Shown piece by piece: positions 1-9,372 of a stretch of 64,000 nucleotides of DNA. Under the pieces are notes generated by a model. That model worked only from the letters and a program-made list of their open reading frames with translations. It was not told where the DNA came from and ran no database searches. The number at the start of each line of letters is the position of its first letter. Positions within the stretch are counted from its first letter, which is position 1. The position numbers were made by a program, and so were the translations under genes. Source of the stretch: Lactobacillus acidophilus (GTDB taxonomy: Bacteria > Bacillota > Bacilli > Lactobacillales > Lactobacillaceae); the NCBI RefSeq assembly GCF_034298135.1, contig NZ_CP139575.1:1302001-1366000 (forward strand), given 5' to 3'.

Positions 1-481
1 ATAGCAAAATTAAAACAACACTAACCAGCTTTACAGCAGTATTTTTTAAAACAACTCTACCAAAGTCGGCTAATCCTTGGAAAAACCAAGAAATATCTAC
101 CTGAGCAGAAATTAAGTATGGCACCATAAGTAAAAGGTAAAACCAGTATTGAATATGAAAAATAGTAGTTACTAAAATAGTAATTACAATCGTAATTGCG
201 CCAGCAATACCTTGAAAATACCACAAGCCCCAAAATGCTCTAGTTAATTCTTCCTGTGTTCCGTATGTACGCGTTCTTGAAATCGTCCGCATCCCCACAT
301 AAGACACAGAAAGGATACAAAAAATCATCAAAAACTGTACAGTGTTATTAACGCTACTATAAATACCATATGTCTTAGGTCCCAAAACTCTGGATAGATA
401 TGGAACGGTAATCAGAGGAACTAATACAATAAAGATCTGATAAACCGCATTATACAAAATATTTAAAAATGTTTTGCGCAA
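1..481 (-). CDS. Wzx-like polysaccharide flippase, N-terminal part (runs off the window)
   Basis: About 160 N-terminal residues of a multi-pass membrane protein of the polysaccharide biosynthesis/flippase (MOP) superfamily, which moves lipid-linked glycan units across the membrane. Visible are the opening typical of Wzx (roughly NILYNAVYQIF), the element TVPYLSRVLGPKTYGIYS, several hydrophobic segments and ISWFFQGLADF. The only usable start is TTG at 481, because an in-frame stop lies at 506-508; AGGGG lies about 8 bases upstream. It begins 4 bases after the stop of the glycerophosphotransferase, so the two are co-transcribed. The C-terminus lies outside the window. Confidence 0.85.
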   Translation of the reverse strand, partial: MRKTFLNILYNAVYQIFIVLVPLITVPYLSRVLGPKTYGIYSSVNNTVQFLMIFCILSVSYVGMRTISRTRTYGTQEELTRAFWGLWYFQGIAGAITIVITILVTTIFHIQYWFYLLLMVPYLISAQVDISWFFQGLADFGRVVLKNTAVKLVSVVLILL

Positions 482-485
482 TATT

Positions 486-1640
486 TTATCCCCTATATTC
501 CTGTGTCATGTATTTAAAGACATTTTCACAATATGAATCGCCATGAACCTGATTAGTTAAATTTAACCAGTATATACGACGGTTAACGATCTGTTGATTA
601 TCTAAATGATCAAGATTATTAATTAATTCTTGCTCAGAATTTACACTAATGCCCGGCGTAATTTCACTATATGGCCCCATTAAAAGACCACGCGTTTTTT
701 CATATTGTTTCAAAAAGTTAGTTACAAATACAATTGGTTTATTTAAATGCAAGTAATCGAAATAAATTGATGAAAAATCAGTCATTAAGAAATCAGTATC
801 GCCTAATAATTCATATAAATCATAATTGTGGTCAAACAAGTAATCATTGTTTAAAAAGGAAATATTGGAATACTGACTCTTGAAGTTATCGAACAAGCGC
901 ATTTCATAGGGATGCAACTTAACAATTAAATACTGATGGCGTTTTTTTAGTTCTTTATTTAGCTTTTCACCGTCAAAATCAGCAAAAGCAAAAAAGTTCC
1001 CCTCTTTAATCTTTTGCATAATTGATTTATCTTCAAGCTCATATCTAAAAGTTGGCATATAAATACCAATTGCTGCTTGTTCATCTTCTTGATCAAATAA
1101 GTCTTTTAACAATTCTTTTTTAGAAATAACTGGTTTGGACAAGAGATCCAATCTAGGAAAGCCTAATTTTTGATATTTCTTTGACTCAATTGCCATGCAG
1201 GCGCTCATCAATGTTTCATATAAATCTGAACTTGAAGCAACAATATCAGCATTCTTATGCCATAATTTTTCATTACGTTTATTGTCTTTATACCGCGTAT
1301 TGTTAGCCATGATTCCCATTCTCTTCAATGGAACGCCATGCCATAGTTGCACATTTATTTGATGTTTACGTACTTTAAATGGCTGGTGCGTTGTAATCAC
1401 GTAACGCGCTGCGCCAATCTTTTGCCAAGTTTCCCATTTAAGATGTGATGACGGCCACGGTTCGACTAAGGTCACATTAAATTCTGGATGGTTGATTAGT
1501 AGCCATTTATAAAAAGCATAACCATTAGAGCCTGAACGACCTGATCCATTTAAGACAACTACGTTATTGTCCTCCATAGTGGTAAATCTACTTAAAAATT
1601 TCATCCAGGCTAAATAAAGACGAAATAAAAAACTCTTCAT
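486..1640 (-). CDS. CDP-glycerol:glycerophosphate glycerophosphotransferase family protein
   Basis: 384 residues of the TagB/TagF (Glyphos_transf) family, which transfers glycerol phosphate from CDP-glycerol in teichoic acid or glycan decoration. Family landmarks: LWHGVPLKRMG near residue 100, SSDLYETLM, GFPRLDLL, IYMPTFRYE, VKLHPYEMR and the late TDFSSIYFDY motif. The start is preceded by GAGGAAG at good spacing. It is immediately followed by the flippase gene, so this is the end of a surface-glycan locus whose other genes lie below coordinate 1. The acceptor cannot be told from sequence. TagD, which supplies CDP-glycerol, is encoded at 8951. Confidence 0.88.
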   Translation of the reverse strand: MKSFLFRLYLAWMKFLSRFTTMEDNNVVVLNGSGRSGSNGYAFYKWLLINHPEFNVTLVEPWPSSHLKWETWQKIGAARYVITTHQPFKVRKHQINVQLWHGVPLKRMGIMANNTRYKDNKRNEKLWHKNADIVASSSDLYETLMSACMAIESKKYQKLGFPRLDLLSKPVISKKELLKDLFDQEDEQAAIGIYMPTFRYELEDKSIMQKIKEGNFFAFADFDGEKLNKELKKRHQYLIVKLHPYEMRLFDNFKSQYSNISFLNNDYLFDHNYDLYELLGDTDFLMTDFSSIYFDYLHLNKPIVFVTNFLKQYEKTRGLLMGPYSEITPGISVNSEQELINNLDHLDNQQIVNRRIYWLNLTNQVHGDSYCENVFKYMTQEYRG

Positions 1641-1681
1641 TGTAGTAACTTCCTCAAAATAATCTTACTTTTAAGAATACA

Positions 1682-1711
1682 AAAAAAGCTTGAGAAACCT
1701 CAAGCTTTTTT
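1682..1711. terminator. Bidirectional intrinsic terminator
   Basis: GCTTGAG-aaac-CTCAAGC stem flanked by six A on the left and six T on the right. It can end transcripts of the ATPase on the minus strand; no plus-strand gene reads into it. Confidence 0.85.
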
Positions 1712-1730
1712 CTCTATTTTTTGTCAAACT

Positions 1731-4403
1731 TTATTCTTTACCGGCTTTTCTCTGGAAGAATTTAACAATTTCTACAATTAAGATCATGCAGATACCAGCA
1801 ATTAAAACTACAAGCCATTGTGCACCATCAAGTTCGGTAACGTCAAAGAACTTTGTCATAAATGGTAATTCAACAGCTGACATAATTAAAGCAGCAATGA
1901 TAATCGCGCCATTAAACCATTTATTAGCAAATGTATGTTTACTGAAAATTGATTGGTGGATGTACTTGGAGTTAATTGCATGGAATAACTGAATTAAACC
2001 TAAAGTAAGAAAGGCCATGGTCAATGCATCCCCATGTTGCATAGTTGGATTATCAACGTGTGGTCCAACATGAAGACCGATTTGATAAGCACCTAATACA
2101 AGGATGCCTTCTAAGATACCTTGATAAATAATTGAGCTAGCAACTCCACCACTAAAGAAGTTAGACTTCTTACCACGTGGTTTACGTTTCATAATTCCTT
2201 CTTCAACTGGTTCAACACCTAGGGCAATTGCTGGCAAAGTATCAGTTACTAAGTTAATCCAAAGAAGTTGGACTGGAGCTAAAATATCCCAGCCAAGCAT
2301 TGTCATCATAAAGACAGTTAAAACTTCTCCGACGTTACAACTCATTAAGTATAAGATAGCTTTCTGAATGTTGCTAAATACTTTACGCCCTTGCTTAACA
2401 GCTTCCACAATTGTGGCAAAGTTATCATCAGCCAAGACCATATCGCTTGCACCTTTTGAAACCTCAGTACCGGTAATTCCCATACCAATACCAATATCAG
2501 CTTGTTTCAAACTTGGTGCATCGTTAACACCGTCACCAGTCATGGCAACAATCTTATCATTTGCTTGCCATGCTTTAACAATTCTAACCTTGTGTTCAGG
2601 TGATACACGAGCATAAACACTGTAATCTTGAACGTGCTTGATAAAGTATTCATCACTCAACTTATCAAGTTCTGCACCAGTTAAAACGCGATTATCTTGA
2701 CCTTTTTGAATAATACCCAATCTTTCAGCAATCGCTTGAGCGGTTGTTTGGTGGTCACCAGTAATCATCACTGTTCTAATACCAGCGCTCTTAGCTTCAG
2801 CGACCGCAGCCTTAGCTTCACCTCGTTCTGGGTCGATCATGCCAACAAGCCCTGCAAAGATCAAATCTTGCTCTACATTGTCCGTAGTTGGATCATTATA
2901 AACATGATCTACTTCTTTATATGCTAAACCTAAAACACGTAAAGCTTGCTTGGCCATATTTTTGTTTGTTTCAAGAATAGCTTGCTTTTCTTGATCCGTA
3001 ACCGGTTCGATTTTACCATTACGTTCAATCTTAGTAATTCGCTTCAAAAGCATATCTGGAGCACCTTTAACAGCAACATAGAATTTATCGCCATCTTTAT
3101 TAACGGTACTCATCAACTTACGATCTGAATCAAATGGCACTTCTTGCACACGCTTATACTTATCAAGCATAGCTTGTACATCAATATCATGATCAAAAGC
3201 ATATTGAATCAAAGCAGTTTCAGTAGGATCACCTAACAAGTCCCCACCATTTTCGATCTTAGTATCATTAGCTAAAACCATTGATAACAATGCAGGATTT
3301 GTTTCTGCAATTTTTTGTGCATCATCGTGTACTTCACCATCATAAAAGACTTTTTCAACAGTCATTCTATTTTGAGTCAAAGTACCAGTTTTATCTGAAC
3401 AGATAATGTCTGTTGCACCCAAAGTTTCAACAGCAGGCAATTTTCTAACAATTGCTTTATGCTTAGCCATCGCTTGTGTTCCCAGTGCCAAAATAATCGT
3501 TACAATAGCTGGTAAACCTTCAGGAATAGCAGCTACAGCAAGTGAAATAGCAACCAAGAACATATTAATCATCAAAGTAGAATTTCGGTCAGCTGGGTTA
3601 GCCTTTAGCACACCTACAATAAAGACAATTACACAGATTGCCAAAATCATAATTGTTAAAGTCTTACCTAACTGATTTAAGTTGTGCTTTAAAGGAGTAT
3701 CAGTTTCATCGGCATCGTTAAGCATCGTGGCAATTTTACCAACTTCAGTAGTCATACCAGTTCCTACAACGATCCCCTCGCCTCGACCATAAGTAACATT
3801 GGTATTGGAATAAGCCATATTAACTCGGTCACCTAAGGCAATATCCTTATCTCCTGATAAAGTTACAGCATCTTTTTCAACTGGAACAGACTCACCCGTT
3901 AAAGCTGATTCTTCTATTTTTAAACTTCTAGCTAAGTTTAATCGTAAATCAGCTGGAACAACGTCACCGGCTTCCAGTAAGACAATATCTCCTGGAACCA
4001 GCTCTGTACTTGGAATAGTAATAATTGCACCATTTCTACGTACATGAGCATCTGGCGTTGCCATTTCTTTTAATGCTTCGATTGCAGCTTCTGATCTTGC
4101 TTCTTGAAACACACCCAAAATCGCATTCAAAATAACAACGATCATAATAATTGCGGCATCAGTCCATTCATGTGCTAAAACACCAGATAAAATAGCAGCA
4201 ATGATCAAAACGATGATCATAAAATCTTTGAATTGATCAATAAACCGCATAAACATACTCCGCTTCTTTTTAGAAGCTAAAGCATTAGGACCATATTTTT
4301 CTAATCTAGCTTTGGCTTCGCTATCGCTTAAGCCATCTGCTAGAGAAGTATTGAGAGCCTTTTCCACATCGGGTACTGACTCAGTGTAATATTTCTCGGC
4401 CAC
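1731..4403 (-). CDS. P2-type cation-transporting ATPase, probable Mn2+/Ca2+ exporter
   Basis: 890 residues, a full-length P-type ATPase. Order: cation ATPase N-terminal domain (1-75), membrane pair, TGES actuator loop (169-172), PEGL in M4 (294-297), phosphorylation site DKTGTLT (337-343), nucleotide domain, TGDGVNDAPSL hinge, and six C-terminal membrane segments. The family includes SERCA-like Ca2+ pumps. Start is GTG with AAGGAGG upstream; no nearby ATG fits better. The mRNA leader carries a yybP-ykoY type Mn2+ riboswitch. As I recall, Mn2+-exporting relatives in Lactococcus (YoaB) and Streptococcus (MgtA) have the same arrangement. Manganese efflux is therefore the inference, although homology alone would say calcium. 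Confidence 0.9.
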   Translation of the reverse strand: MAEKYYTESVPDVEKALNTSLADGLSDSEAKARLEKYGPNALASKKKRSMFMRFIDQFKDFMIIVLIIAAILSGVLAHEWTDAAIIMIVVILNAILGVFQEARSEAAIEALKEMATPDAHVRRNGAIITIPSTELVPGDIVLLEAGDVVPADLRLNLARSLKIEESALTGESVPVEKDAVTLSGDKDIALGDRVNMAYSNTNVTYGRGEGIVVGTGMTTEVGKIATMLNDADETDTPLKHNLNQLGKTLTIMILAICVIVFIVGVLKANPADRNSTLMINMFLVAISLAVAAIPEGLPAIVTIILALGTQAMAKHKAIVRKLPAVETLGATDIICSDKTGTLTQNRMTVEKVFYDGEVHDDAQKIAETNPALLSMVLANDTKIENGGDLLGDPTETALIQYAFDHDIDVQAMLDKYKRVQEVPFDSDRKLMSTVNKDGDKFYVAVKGAPDMLLKRITKIERNGKIEPVTDQEKQAILETNKNMAKQALRVLGLAYKEVDHVYNDPTTDNVEQDLIFAGLVGMIDPERGEAKAAVAEAKSAGIRTVMITGDHQTTAQAIAERLGIIQKGQDNRVLTGAELDKLSDEYFIKHVQDYSVYARVSPEHKVRIVKAWQANDKIVAMTGDGVNDAPSLKQADIGIGMGITGTEVSKGASDMVLADDNFATIVEAVKQGRKVFSNIQKAILYLMSCNVGEVLTVFMMTMLGWDILAPVQLLWINLVTDTLPAIALGVEPVEEGIMKRKPRGKKSNFFSGGVASSIIYQGILEGILVLGAYQIGLHVGPHVDNPTMQHGDALTMAFLTLGLIQLFHAINSKYIHQSIFSKHTFANKWFNGAIIIAALIMSAVELPFMTKFFDVTELDGAQWLVVLIAGICMILIVEIVKFFQRKAGKE

Positions 4404-4419
4404 TTTTCAATTCCTCCTT

Positions 4420-4462
4420 ACTAAAGAAAAAGAGACTTACATGCTTGTAGCACATAAGTCTC
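4420..4462 (-). terminator. Riboswitch expression-platform terminator
   Basis: On the minus strand GAGACTTA and TAAGTCTC form a stem (4432-4462) followed by a T-rich run, ending just upstream of the ATPase ribosome binding site. Its 5' arm, CTTATG, is complementary to CATAAG at the 5' edge of the aptamer (4536-4541), which suggests mutually exclusive pairing. Confidence 0.75.
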
Positions 4463-4545
4463 ACAAATTAAGATAAATCCAGAAGTATCTTTGCTTCGGC
4501 TGTTGGATTTATCGCAAGCAATTGCCGTTACTCCCTTATGACAAG
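4463..4545 (-). promoter_or_regulatory. yybP-ykoY (Mn2+) riboswitch aptamer
   Basis: Read on the minus strand, the leader contains AAGGGAGTAACGGC and later GATACTTCTGG, the two conserved loop sequences of the yybP-ykoY aptamer. Between them a 9-base GATAAATCC (4505-4513) is complementary to GGATTTATC (4472-4480). It sits directly before a terminator and a P-type ATPase, the usual context. Recognition is by motif, not by a covariance model. Confidence 0.8.
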
Positions 4546-4594
4546 TTCATTATAAGAAAGTTTTCACGCTTTAACAAGTTAAAGCGAATAGTTT

Positions 4595-5425
4595 TTATTT
4601 TTTGTAGAAATCATCAAAAACAGTAACGGGTAAATGACGTTTGTGTTTACTCTTGTTCCAAAGTTTTTCAATTTGGTCAGCTGCTTTTTCAGAAACTTCT
4701 TTACCTTCTAAGTAGTCATCAACTTCTTCATAAGTTACACCCAGAGCTACTTCATCTGGTAAGTCTGGCTTTTCTTCTTCAAGATCAGCTGTTGGGGCCT
4801 TTTCGTAAAGGTGCTTAGGGCAACCTAACTCCTTCAAAAGCATCTTACCTTGTCGTTTATCCAAACGGAATAACGGAGTAAGGTCTGCTGCACCATCACC
4901 ATACTTAGTGTAAAAGCCACTAAAGTTTTCGGCAGCATGATCAGTACCCACAACTGCACCATTATTAGCACCAGCAATAGCGTATTGAACAACCATTCTT
5001 TGACGAGCTTTAATATTACCCTTGTTAAAATCAGTAATTTTTTGACCAGTTGCTTCTACTACCTTAACCATTGCATCAACTGGTTCCTTAATATTAACAA
5101 TTAAATCTTGGTCAGGATTTTGGAATTTAACAGCATCGGCTGCATCAGCTGCATCAGCTTGAACACCATATGGTAAACGAACTGCGATAAATTGATATGA
5201 ATCATCGCCAGTTTCTTCACGCATTTCTTCAATGGCCATTTGACATAACTTACCAGTTAAAGTTGAGTCTTGACCTCCAGAAATACCTAAAACATAGGAT
5301 TTAAGAAATGGATTAGCCTTCAAGTAATCCTTTAAAAAGTCAATTGAACGTCTAATTTCCTTTTTAGGATCAATTTCAGGTAAAACATGCTCATAGGCAA
5401 TAATTTCTTTTTGTAATTCTCTCAT
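4595..5425 (-). CDS. nadE: NH3-dependent NAD+ synthetase
   Basis: 276 residues. NadE amidates nicotinate adenine dinucleotide to NAD+ using ATP and ammonia. The P-loop typical of N-type ATP pyrophosphatases is seen as [15 protein letters not shown] around residue 47. [20 protein letters not shown] and the [12 protein letters not shown] segment are family hallmarks. No glutaminase domain is present, so it is the ammonia-dependent form. Its ATG overlaps the stop of pncB (ATGA), so the two steps of NAD salvage are translationally coupled. Confidence 0.95.
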   Translation of the reverse strand: MRELQKEIIAYEHVLPEIDPKKEIRRSIDFLKDYLKANPFLKSYVLGISGGQDSTLTGKLCQMAIEEMREETGDDSYQFIAVRLPYGVQADAADAADAVKFQNPDQDLIVNIKEPVDAMVKVVEATGQKITDFNKGNIKARQRMVVQYAIAGANNGAVVGTDHAAENFSGFYTKYGDGAADLTPLFRLDKRQGKMLLKELGCPKHLYEKAPTADLEEEKPDLPDEVALGVTYEEVDDYLEGKEVSEKAADQIEKLWNKSKHKRHLPVTVFDDFYKK

Positions 5426-6900
5426 CGACCAATACTTCTTTCTCTAATTTTACGACGAATATCCTGAATAAGGTCCATTTTACTTTCATACAAGTTTTGT
5501 GACAAGTCCACAGGATATTCTTGTGGGTTCAAGCTACGCTTGTATTCATCCCATAAACCATCTAAATTATTAGCACAAAATTGCTTAATTTCATCTAGAC
5601 TAGGTTGCTTATAAACCAGCTTGCCGTCTTTAAAGATATCATGTAAAAGCGGAATAGCAGTGTAATCAGTAACCACTTTATTGATGTAATTGTATTGAGG
5701 GTGGAACATAAATAATGCATCAAACTTACGTGGGTCTTCATTATCACGTGAAACCCAATCACCTTCATTTTTCTTAGCGGTATTAGCACTGATTCGCCAT
5801 ACTTGTTTTTTACCTGGCGTAGATACCTTAATTGCATTGGATGAAATTTTCAAAGTATCACGCATCGCATGAACTTCATCTTCCATAGCAACTAGCTTAT
5901 ATACTGCGCCAAGGGCGGGTTGATCATAAGCAGTAATATACTTAGTACCGATCCCCCAAACGTCGATCTTAGCACCCTGCATCTTCAAGTTGGTGATGGT
6001 ATTTTCATCAAGATCATTAGATGCAAAGATTTTAGCATCCGGGTAACCTGCGTCATCCAGTTCCTTACGAACTTGCTTAGAAATATATGCCATGTCACCT
6101 GAATCAATTCTCACACCCAAGAAGTTGATCTTGTCGCCCATTTCATTAGCAACCTTAATTGCATTAGGTACGCCACTTCTTACAGTGTCATAAGTATCTA
6201 CTAAAAATACACAATCTCTATGAGTTTCAGCATAAGCCTTGAAGGCATCATATTCACTACCAAAAGCTTCAACCAATGCATGAGCATGAGTACCAGAAAT
6301 TGGAATACCAAATAATTTTCCAGCACGTACATTACTTGTAGAGTCAAAACCACCAATATAAGCGGCACGAGCACCCCAAATAGCTGCATCAGTTTCTTGA
6401 GCACGACGAGAGCCGAACTCCATTAAGCCATCATCTTTAACTGCTAATTTAATTCTTGCAGCCTTAGTTGCAAGTAAAGTTTGGAAGTTAATAATGTTCA
6501 AAATAGCAGTTTCAACTAATTGACACTGTGCAAGAGGACCTTCGACTTGTAAAATTGGTTCATTCGCAAAAACCAATTCCCCTTCTCTCATAGAACGAAT
6601 ATTGAGTTTAAGCTCTAAATTACGCAAATAATCAATAAAATCAGCATCGTAATTACATTCTTCTTTTAAATATTGAAGATCACTTTCACTAAATTTTAAA
6701 TTCTTTAAATATTGAATGATATGTTCCAAACCAGCGTAAACAGCATAACCGTTTCCAAATGGTTCTTTTCTATAAAAAGTTTCAAAAACGGCATTACGAT
6801 CTGCAATCCCCTTCTTGAAGTAGGTATACATCATATTGATTTCATATAAATCAGTATGTAAAGCTAGCGAATCTTCTTTGTCTAACTCTGGGTAAAACAT
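5422..6900 (-). CDS. pncB: Nicotinate phosphoribosyltransferase
   Basis: 492 residues, long PncB type. It converts nicotinate and PRPP to nicotinate mononucleotide, the entry step of NAD salvage. Typical segments: [16 protein letters not shown] near the N-terminus, [32 protein letters not shown], and [17 protein letters not shown] in the phosphoribosyl site. GGGAAAC precedes the ATG. It overlaps nadE by 4 bases. Lactobacilli of this group depend on external niacin, which fits a pncB-nadE pair with no de novo genes nearby. Confidence 0.94.
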   Translation of the reverse strand: MFYPELDKEDSLALHTDLYEINMMYTYFKKGIADRNAVFETFYRKEPFGNGYAVYAGLEHIIQYLKNLKFSESDLQYLKEECNYDADFIDYLRNLELKLNIRSMREGELVFANEPILQVEGPLAQCQLVETAILNIINFQTLLATKAARIKLAVKDDGLMEFGSRRAQETDAAIWGARAAYIGGFDSTSNVRAGKLFGIPISGTHAHALVEAFGSEYDAFKAYAETHRDCVFLVDTYDTVRSGVPNAIKVANEMGDKINFLGVRIDSGDMAYISKQVRKELDDAGYPDAKIFASNDLDENTITNLKMQGAKIDVWGIGTKYITAYDQPALGAVYKLVAMEDEVHAMRDTLKISSNAIKVSTPGKKQVWRISANTAKKNEGDWVSRDNEDPRKFDALFMFHPQYNYINKVVTDYTAIPLLHDIFKDGKLVYKQPSLDEIKQFCANNLDGLWDEYKRSLNPQEYPVDLSQNLYESKMDLIQDIRRKIRERSIGR

Positions 6901-6991
6901 TGTTTCCCTTTCTGTAATAAAATTATAATTTTGTTTTTAATTATACAGCCATTAACTACTCATTGCTATTTTTACAACCAATTAGCTCAAG

Positions 6992-8083
6992 TTAGATTAA
7001 AGTACTATAAACTTTTTCAATATCTGCTAGTTGATTCTTCACAGAAAAGTGTTCTTCAGCATAGCGTTTTTCTGTATAGGCCATTTCACGTAGCTGCTTT
7101 GTAGTCTTATTGACAGCTAATTCAAGCTGCTTGGCAATTGAATCAATATCACCAGTTTTAGCAATAAAACCATATTTAGGTCCTGGAATCATCTTATGGA
7201 TGTCACCAACATCAGTAGATAAGATAGGAATTAAATTATCGGTTGCTTCTAATAAAACAAGGGGAAAACTTTCTGAATATGATGTTAAAACAGCCAGATC
7301 AATTCTTTTATAAAGTCCACTTAACTGATGATGAGTCATAAAGCCATGAAAAGTTACTTGGGGTGCCATATTTAGCTGGCGAGTAAGAGCTTTAAGTGGT
7401 TCAAGTTGACTGCCGTCTCCTGCAATATGTAAACGGATATGTTGATCGTTGAGCTTTTTAACTGCTTTAAGTAACAATTCTTGCCCTTTCACTTTTTCTG
7501 TACGAGCTACGTTAATTACATTAAAGTAAGTATGCTCATATTTAGCAGGGATTTCACTATCATTGTGGAAAAAGATCCCATTATAAATCACATGTACTTT
7601 ATTTTTATCTAGTTGTGTTTGATTAACTAACAGATTGGCAAAACGCTTAGTGACTGCAAATATACAGTCCGCTTTTTTTAATGCACGTAAATTAAACTTA
7701 GTGAAAACTTTGCCTAAAAAGCCGCGTCCTTCAAAATCAAGATATGGGTTAGAGTGCACAGTAACGCACCATACAGCTGAGATTCTCTTATGAATTAAAG
7801 AAAGAAAAAGATTAGCTCGGGCACCATGTGTATGCACTATGTCATAATGTCCATCATTAATAAATTTGATCAACTTTTTTAAACTTGCCAAATTGTAGCG
7901 ACTCTTTGCTCCAAGTACATAAGTATTAATTCCATGTTCTCTTGCTGCAGCAGCCACTGGACCATCAGCCAAAGTTAATAAATCAAAATCTTTATTTTCT
8001 CTTTTAGCCTCAGTAAGCAAATTTACAATATGCGATAACCCGCCACCATTTTCAAGACCAGCATTTACATGCAAAACCTTCAT
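6992..8083 (-). CDS. Glycosyltransferase family 4 protein
   Basis: 363 residues, two Rossmann domains (GT-B). The N-terminal domain has LHVNAGLENGGGLSHIVNLL and a HTHGARANLF segment; the C-terminal donor domain has NVARTEKVKGQELLLKAV, LHIAGDGSQLEPL and SYSESFPLVLLEA, the EX7E-type region of retaining GT4 enzymes. No signal peptide, so cytoplasmic or membrane-associated. It lies 9 bases after the TagA-like gene and is probably co-transcribed with it, suggesting a role in teichoic acid or another undecaprenyl-linked glycan. Sugar donor and acceptor unknown. Confidence 0.85.
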   Translation of the reverse strand: MKVLHVNAGLENGGGLSHIVNLLTEAKRENKDFDLLTLADGPVAAAAREHGINTYVLGAKSRYNLASLKKLIKFINDGHYDIVHTHGARANLFLSLIHKRISAVWCVTVHSNPYLDFEGRGFLGKVFTKFNLRALKKADCIFAVTKRFANLLVNQTQLDKNKVHVIYNGIFFHNDSEIPAKYEHTYFNVINVARTEKVKGQELLLKAVKKLNDQHIRLHIAGDGSQLEPLKALTRQLNMAPQVTFHGFMTHHQLSGLYKRIDLAVLTSYSESFPLVLLEATDNLIPILSTDVGDIHKMIPGPKYGFIAKTGDIDSIAKQLELAVNKTTKQLREMAYTEKRYAEEHFSVKNQLADIEKVYSTLI

Positions 8084-8092
8084 ATTACTTAA

Positions 8093-8821
8093 TTATTTTC
8101 CTTTCTTCGATTGTTTTACTCTAACAACAAACTGTGGTAAAACTAACATTCGCTTAAAACGCGATGGATTGGTAACCAAGCGGTAAAACCATTCAAGATG
8201 TGTTTTTTGAAACACTTCCGGTGCTCTTTTGACTATTCCAGAGAATACATCGAAACTACCGCCCACTCCCATCATTAATGCTGGAGTTTCGTTTTTACGT
8301 AAAATAGACAAGAGTTTTTCCTGTTTAGGAAAGCCTAATGCCGCAAAAACCATATCCGGTTGTGCTCGTTGAATTCTACGGGCAACCAACTCCAGATCTT
8401 CTCTAAAGTAGCCATCTTCTGCTCCCACCAAGTTAATATTTGAATATTCCTTGGCAATCTTAGCTTGGACTGCATGAATCACTTGAGGCTTAGCACCAAT
8501 CAAGTAAACTCGACTGCCACGCTCATTTGCGACACTCATGAGCCAAGTGAATAGATCATAACCGGTTACTCTTTCAGGAAGTGGTGTTTTTAGCATTTGG
8601 GCTGCTTTTACAATTCCAATTCCATCTGCAGTAATGTAATCCGTATCATTTTGCAAAATTTTCATAAATTCTGGATTCTCATTAGCTGCCATCACAATTT
8701 CTGGATTAGCAGTCACAACAAATGTAGATACGTGATTATTTAGTCGATTAATAAATTCATTTTGAAATTGATTAAAAGTTTTATTGTCAAAATCAACGCC
8801 TAACACATTAACTTTGTTCAT
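8093..8821 (-). CDS. tagA: WecG/TagA/CpsF family N-acetylmannosaminyltransferase
   Basis: 242 residues from the ATG at 8821, which is set 6 bases after GAGGTG; a GTG at 8830 would be in frame but overlaps that site. The family adds ManNAc to lipid-linked GlcNAc, the second step of wall teichoic acid linkage-unit synthesis. Signature elements: VTANPEIVMAANENPEF, DYITADGIGIVKAAQML, LPERVTGYDLFTWLM, and ALGFPKQEKLL. Divergent from tagD across about 130 bases, so both teichoic acid genes share a promoter region. Confidence 0.88.
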   Translation of the reverse strand: MNKVNVLGVDFDNKTFNQFQNEFINRLNNHVSTFVVTANPEIVMAANENPEFMKILQNDTDYITADGIGIVKAAQMLKTPLPERVTGYDLFTWLMSVANERGSRVYLIGAKPQVIHAVQAKIAKEYSNINLVGAEDGYFREDLELVARRIQRAQPDMVFAALGFPKQEKLLSILRKNETPALMMGVGGSFDVFSGIVKRAPEVFQKTHLEWFYRLVTNPSRFKRMLVLPQFVVRVKQSKKGK

Positions 8822-8950
8822 TTCCAACACCTCGTGCGTCTTTTTATCTAGTTTCTATTTTACCATTCGAATAAGCAAGGATACGTTTGATGTTCAAGTT
8901 TTAACTTTTCTTCAAACATGATAAGATTATTTTTGACAAAAGGAGAAATT

Positions 8951-9337
8951 ATGAAAAAAGTAATAACTTATGGCACTTTTGACCTACTTCATTATGGTCA
9001 CGTGCGCCTTCTTAAAAGGGCAAAAGAACTTGGCGACTATTTAATCGTGGGGCTTTCTACTGATGAATTCAATGAGTTCAAAAAGCATAAAGAAGCCTAC
9101 AATACTTACCCTGAAAGAAAATATATTTTAGAAGCTATTCGTTATGTTGATCAGGTCATCCCTGAAAAGGATTGGGATCAAAAAATCGCTGATGTCAAAA
9201 AATATGATGTCGACACTTTTGTAATGGGTGATGATTGGCGCGGTAAGTTTGATTTTTTAAAGCCTTATTGCGATGTGGTCTATTTACCAAGAACACCTGG
9301 CATTTCAACTACTAAAATCAAAGAAGATCTAAAATAA
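8951..9337 (+). CDS. tagD: Glycerol-3-phosphate cytidylyltransferase
   Basis: 128 residues. Makes CDP-glycerol from CTP and glycerol 3-phosphate for teichoic acid polymerases. The HxGH nucleotidyltransferase motif is seen in TYGTFDLLHYGHVRLL, and RTPGISTTKIKE at the C-terminus is the family ISTTxI signature. The ATG at 8951 is chosen because AAGGAG lies 5-10 bases upstream and the family begins MKKVITYGTFD; an in-frame upstream start at 8918 would add 11 atypical residues. Its product is the donor for enzymes like the one at 486-1640. Confidence 0.95.
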   Translation: MKKVITYGTFDLLHYGHVRLLKRAKELGDYLIVGLSTDEFNEFKKHKEAYNTYPERKYILEAIRYVDQVIPEKDWDQKIADVKKYDVDTFVMGDDWRGKFDFLKPYCDVVYLPRTPGISTTKIKEDLK

Positions 9338-9340
9338 GAC

Positions 9341-9370
9341 AAAAAGAGCCCCAAATTTGGAGCTCTTTTC
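9341..9370. terminator. Bidirectional terminator between tagD and the GntR gene
   Basis: AAAAGAGC(C)CC-aaattt-GGAGCTCTTTT hairpin with A and T runs on either side, between two convergent genes. Confidence 0.85.
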
Positions 9371-9372
9371 AT

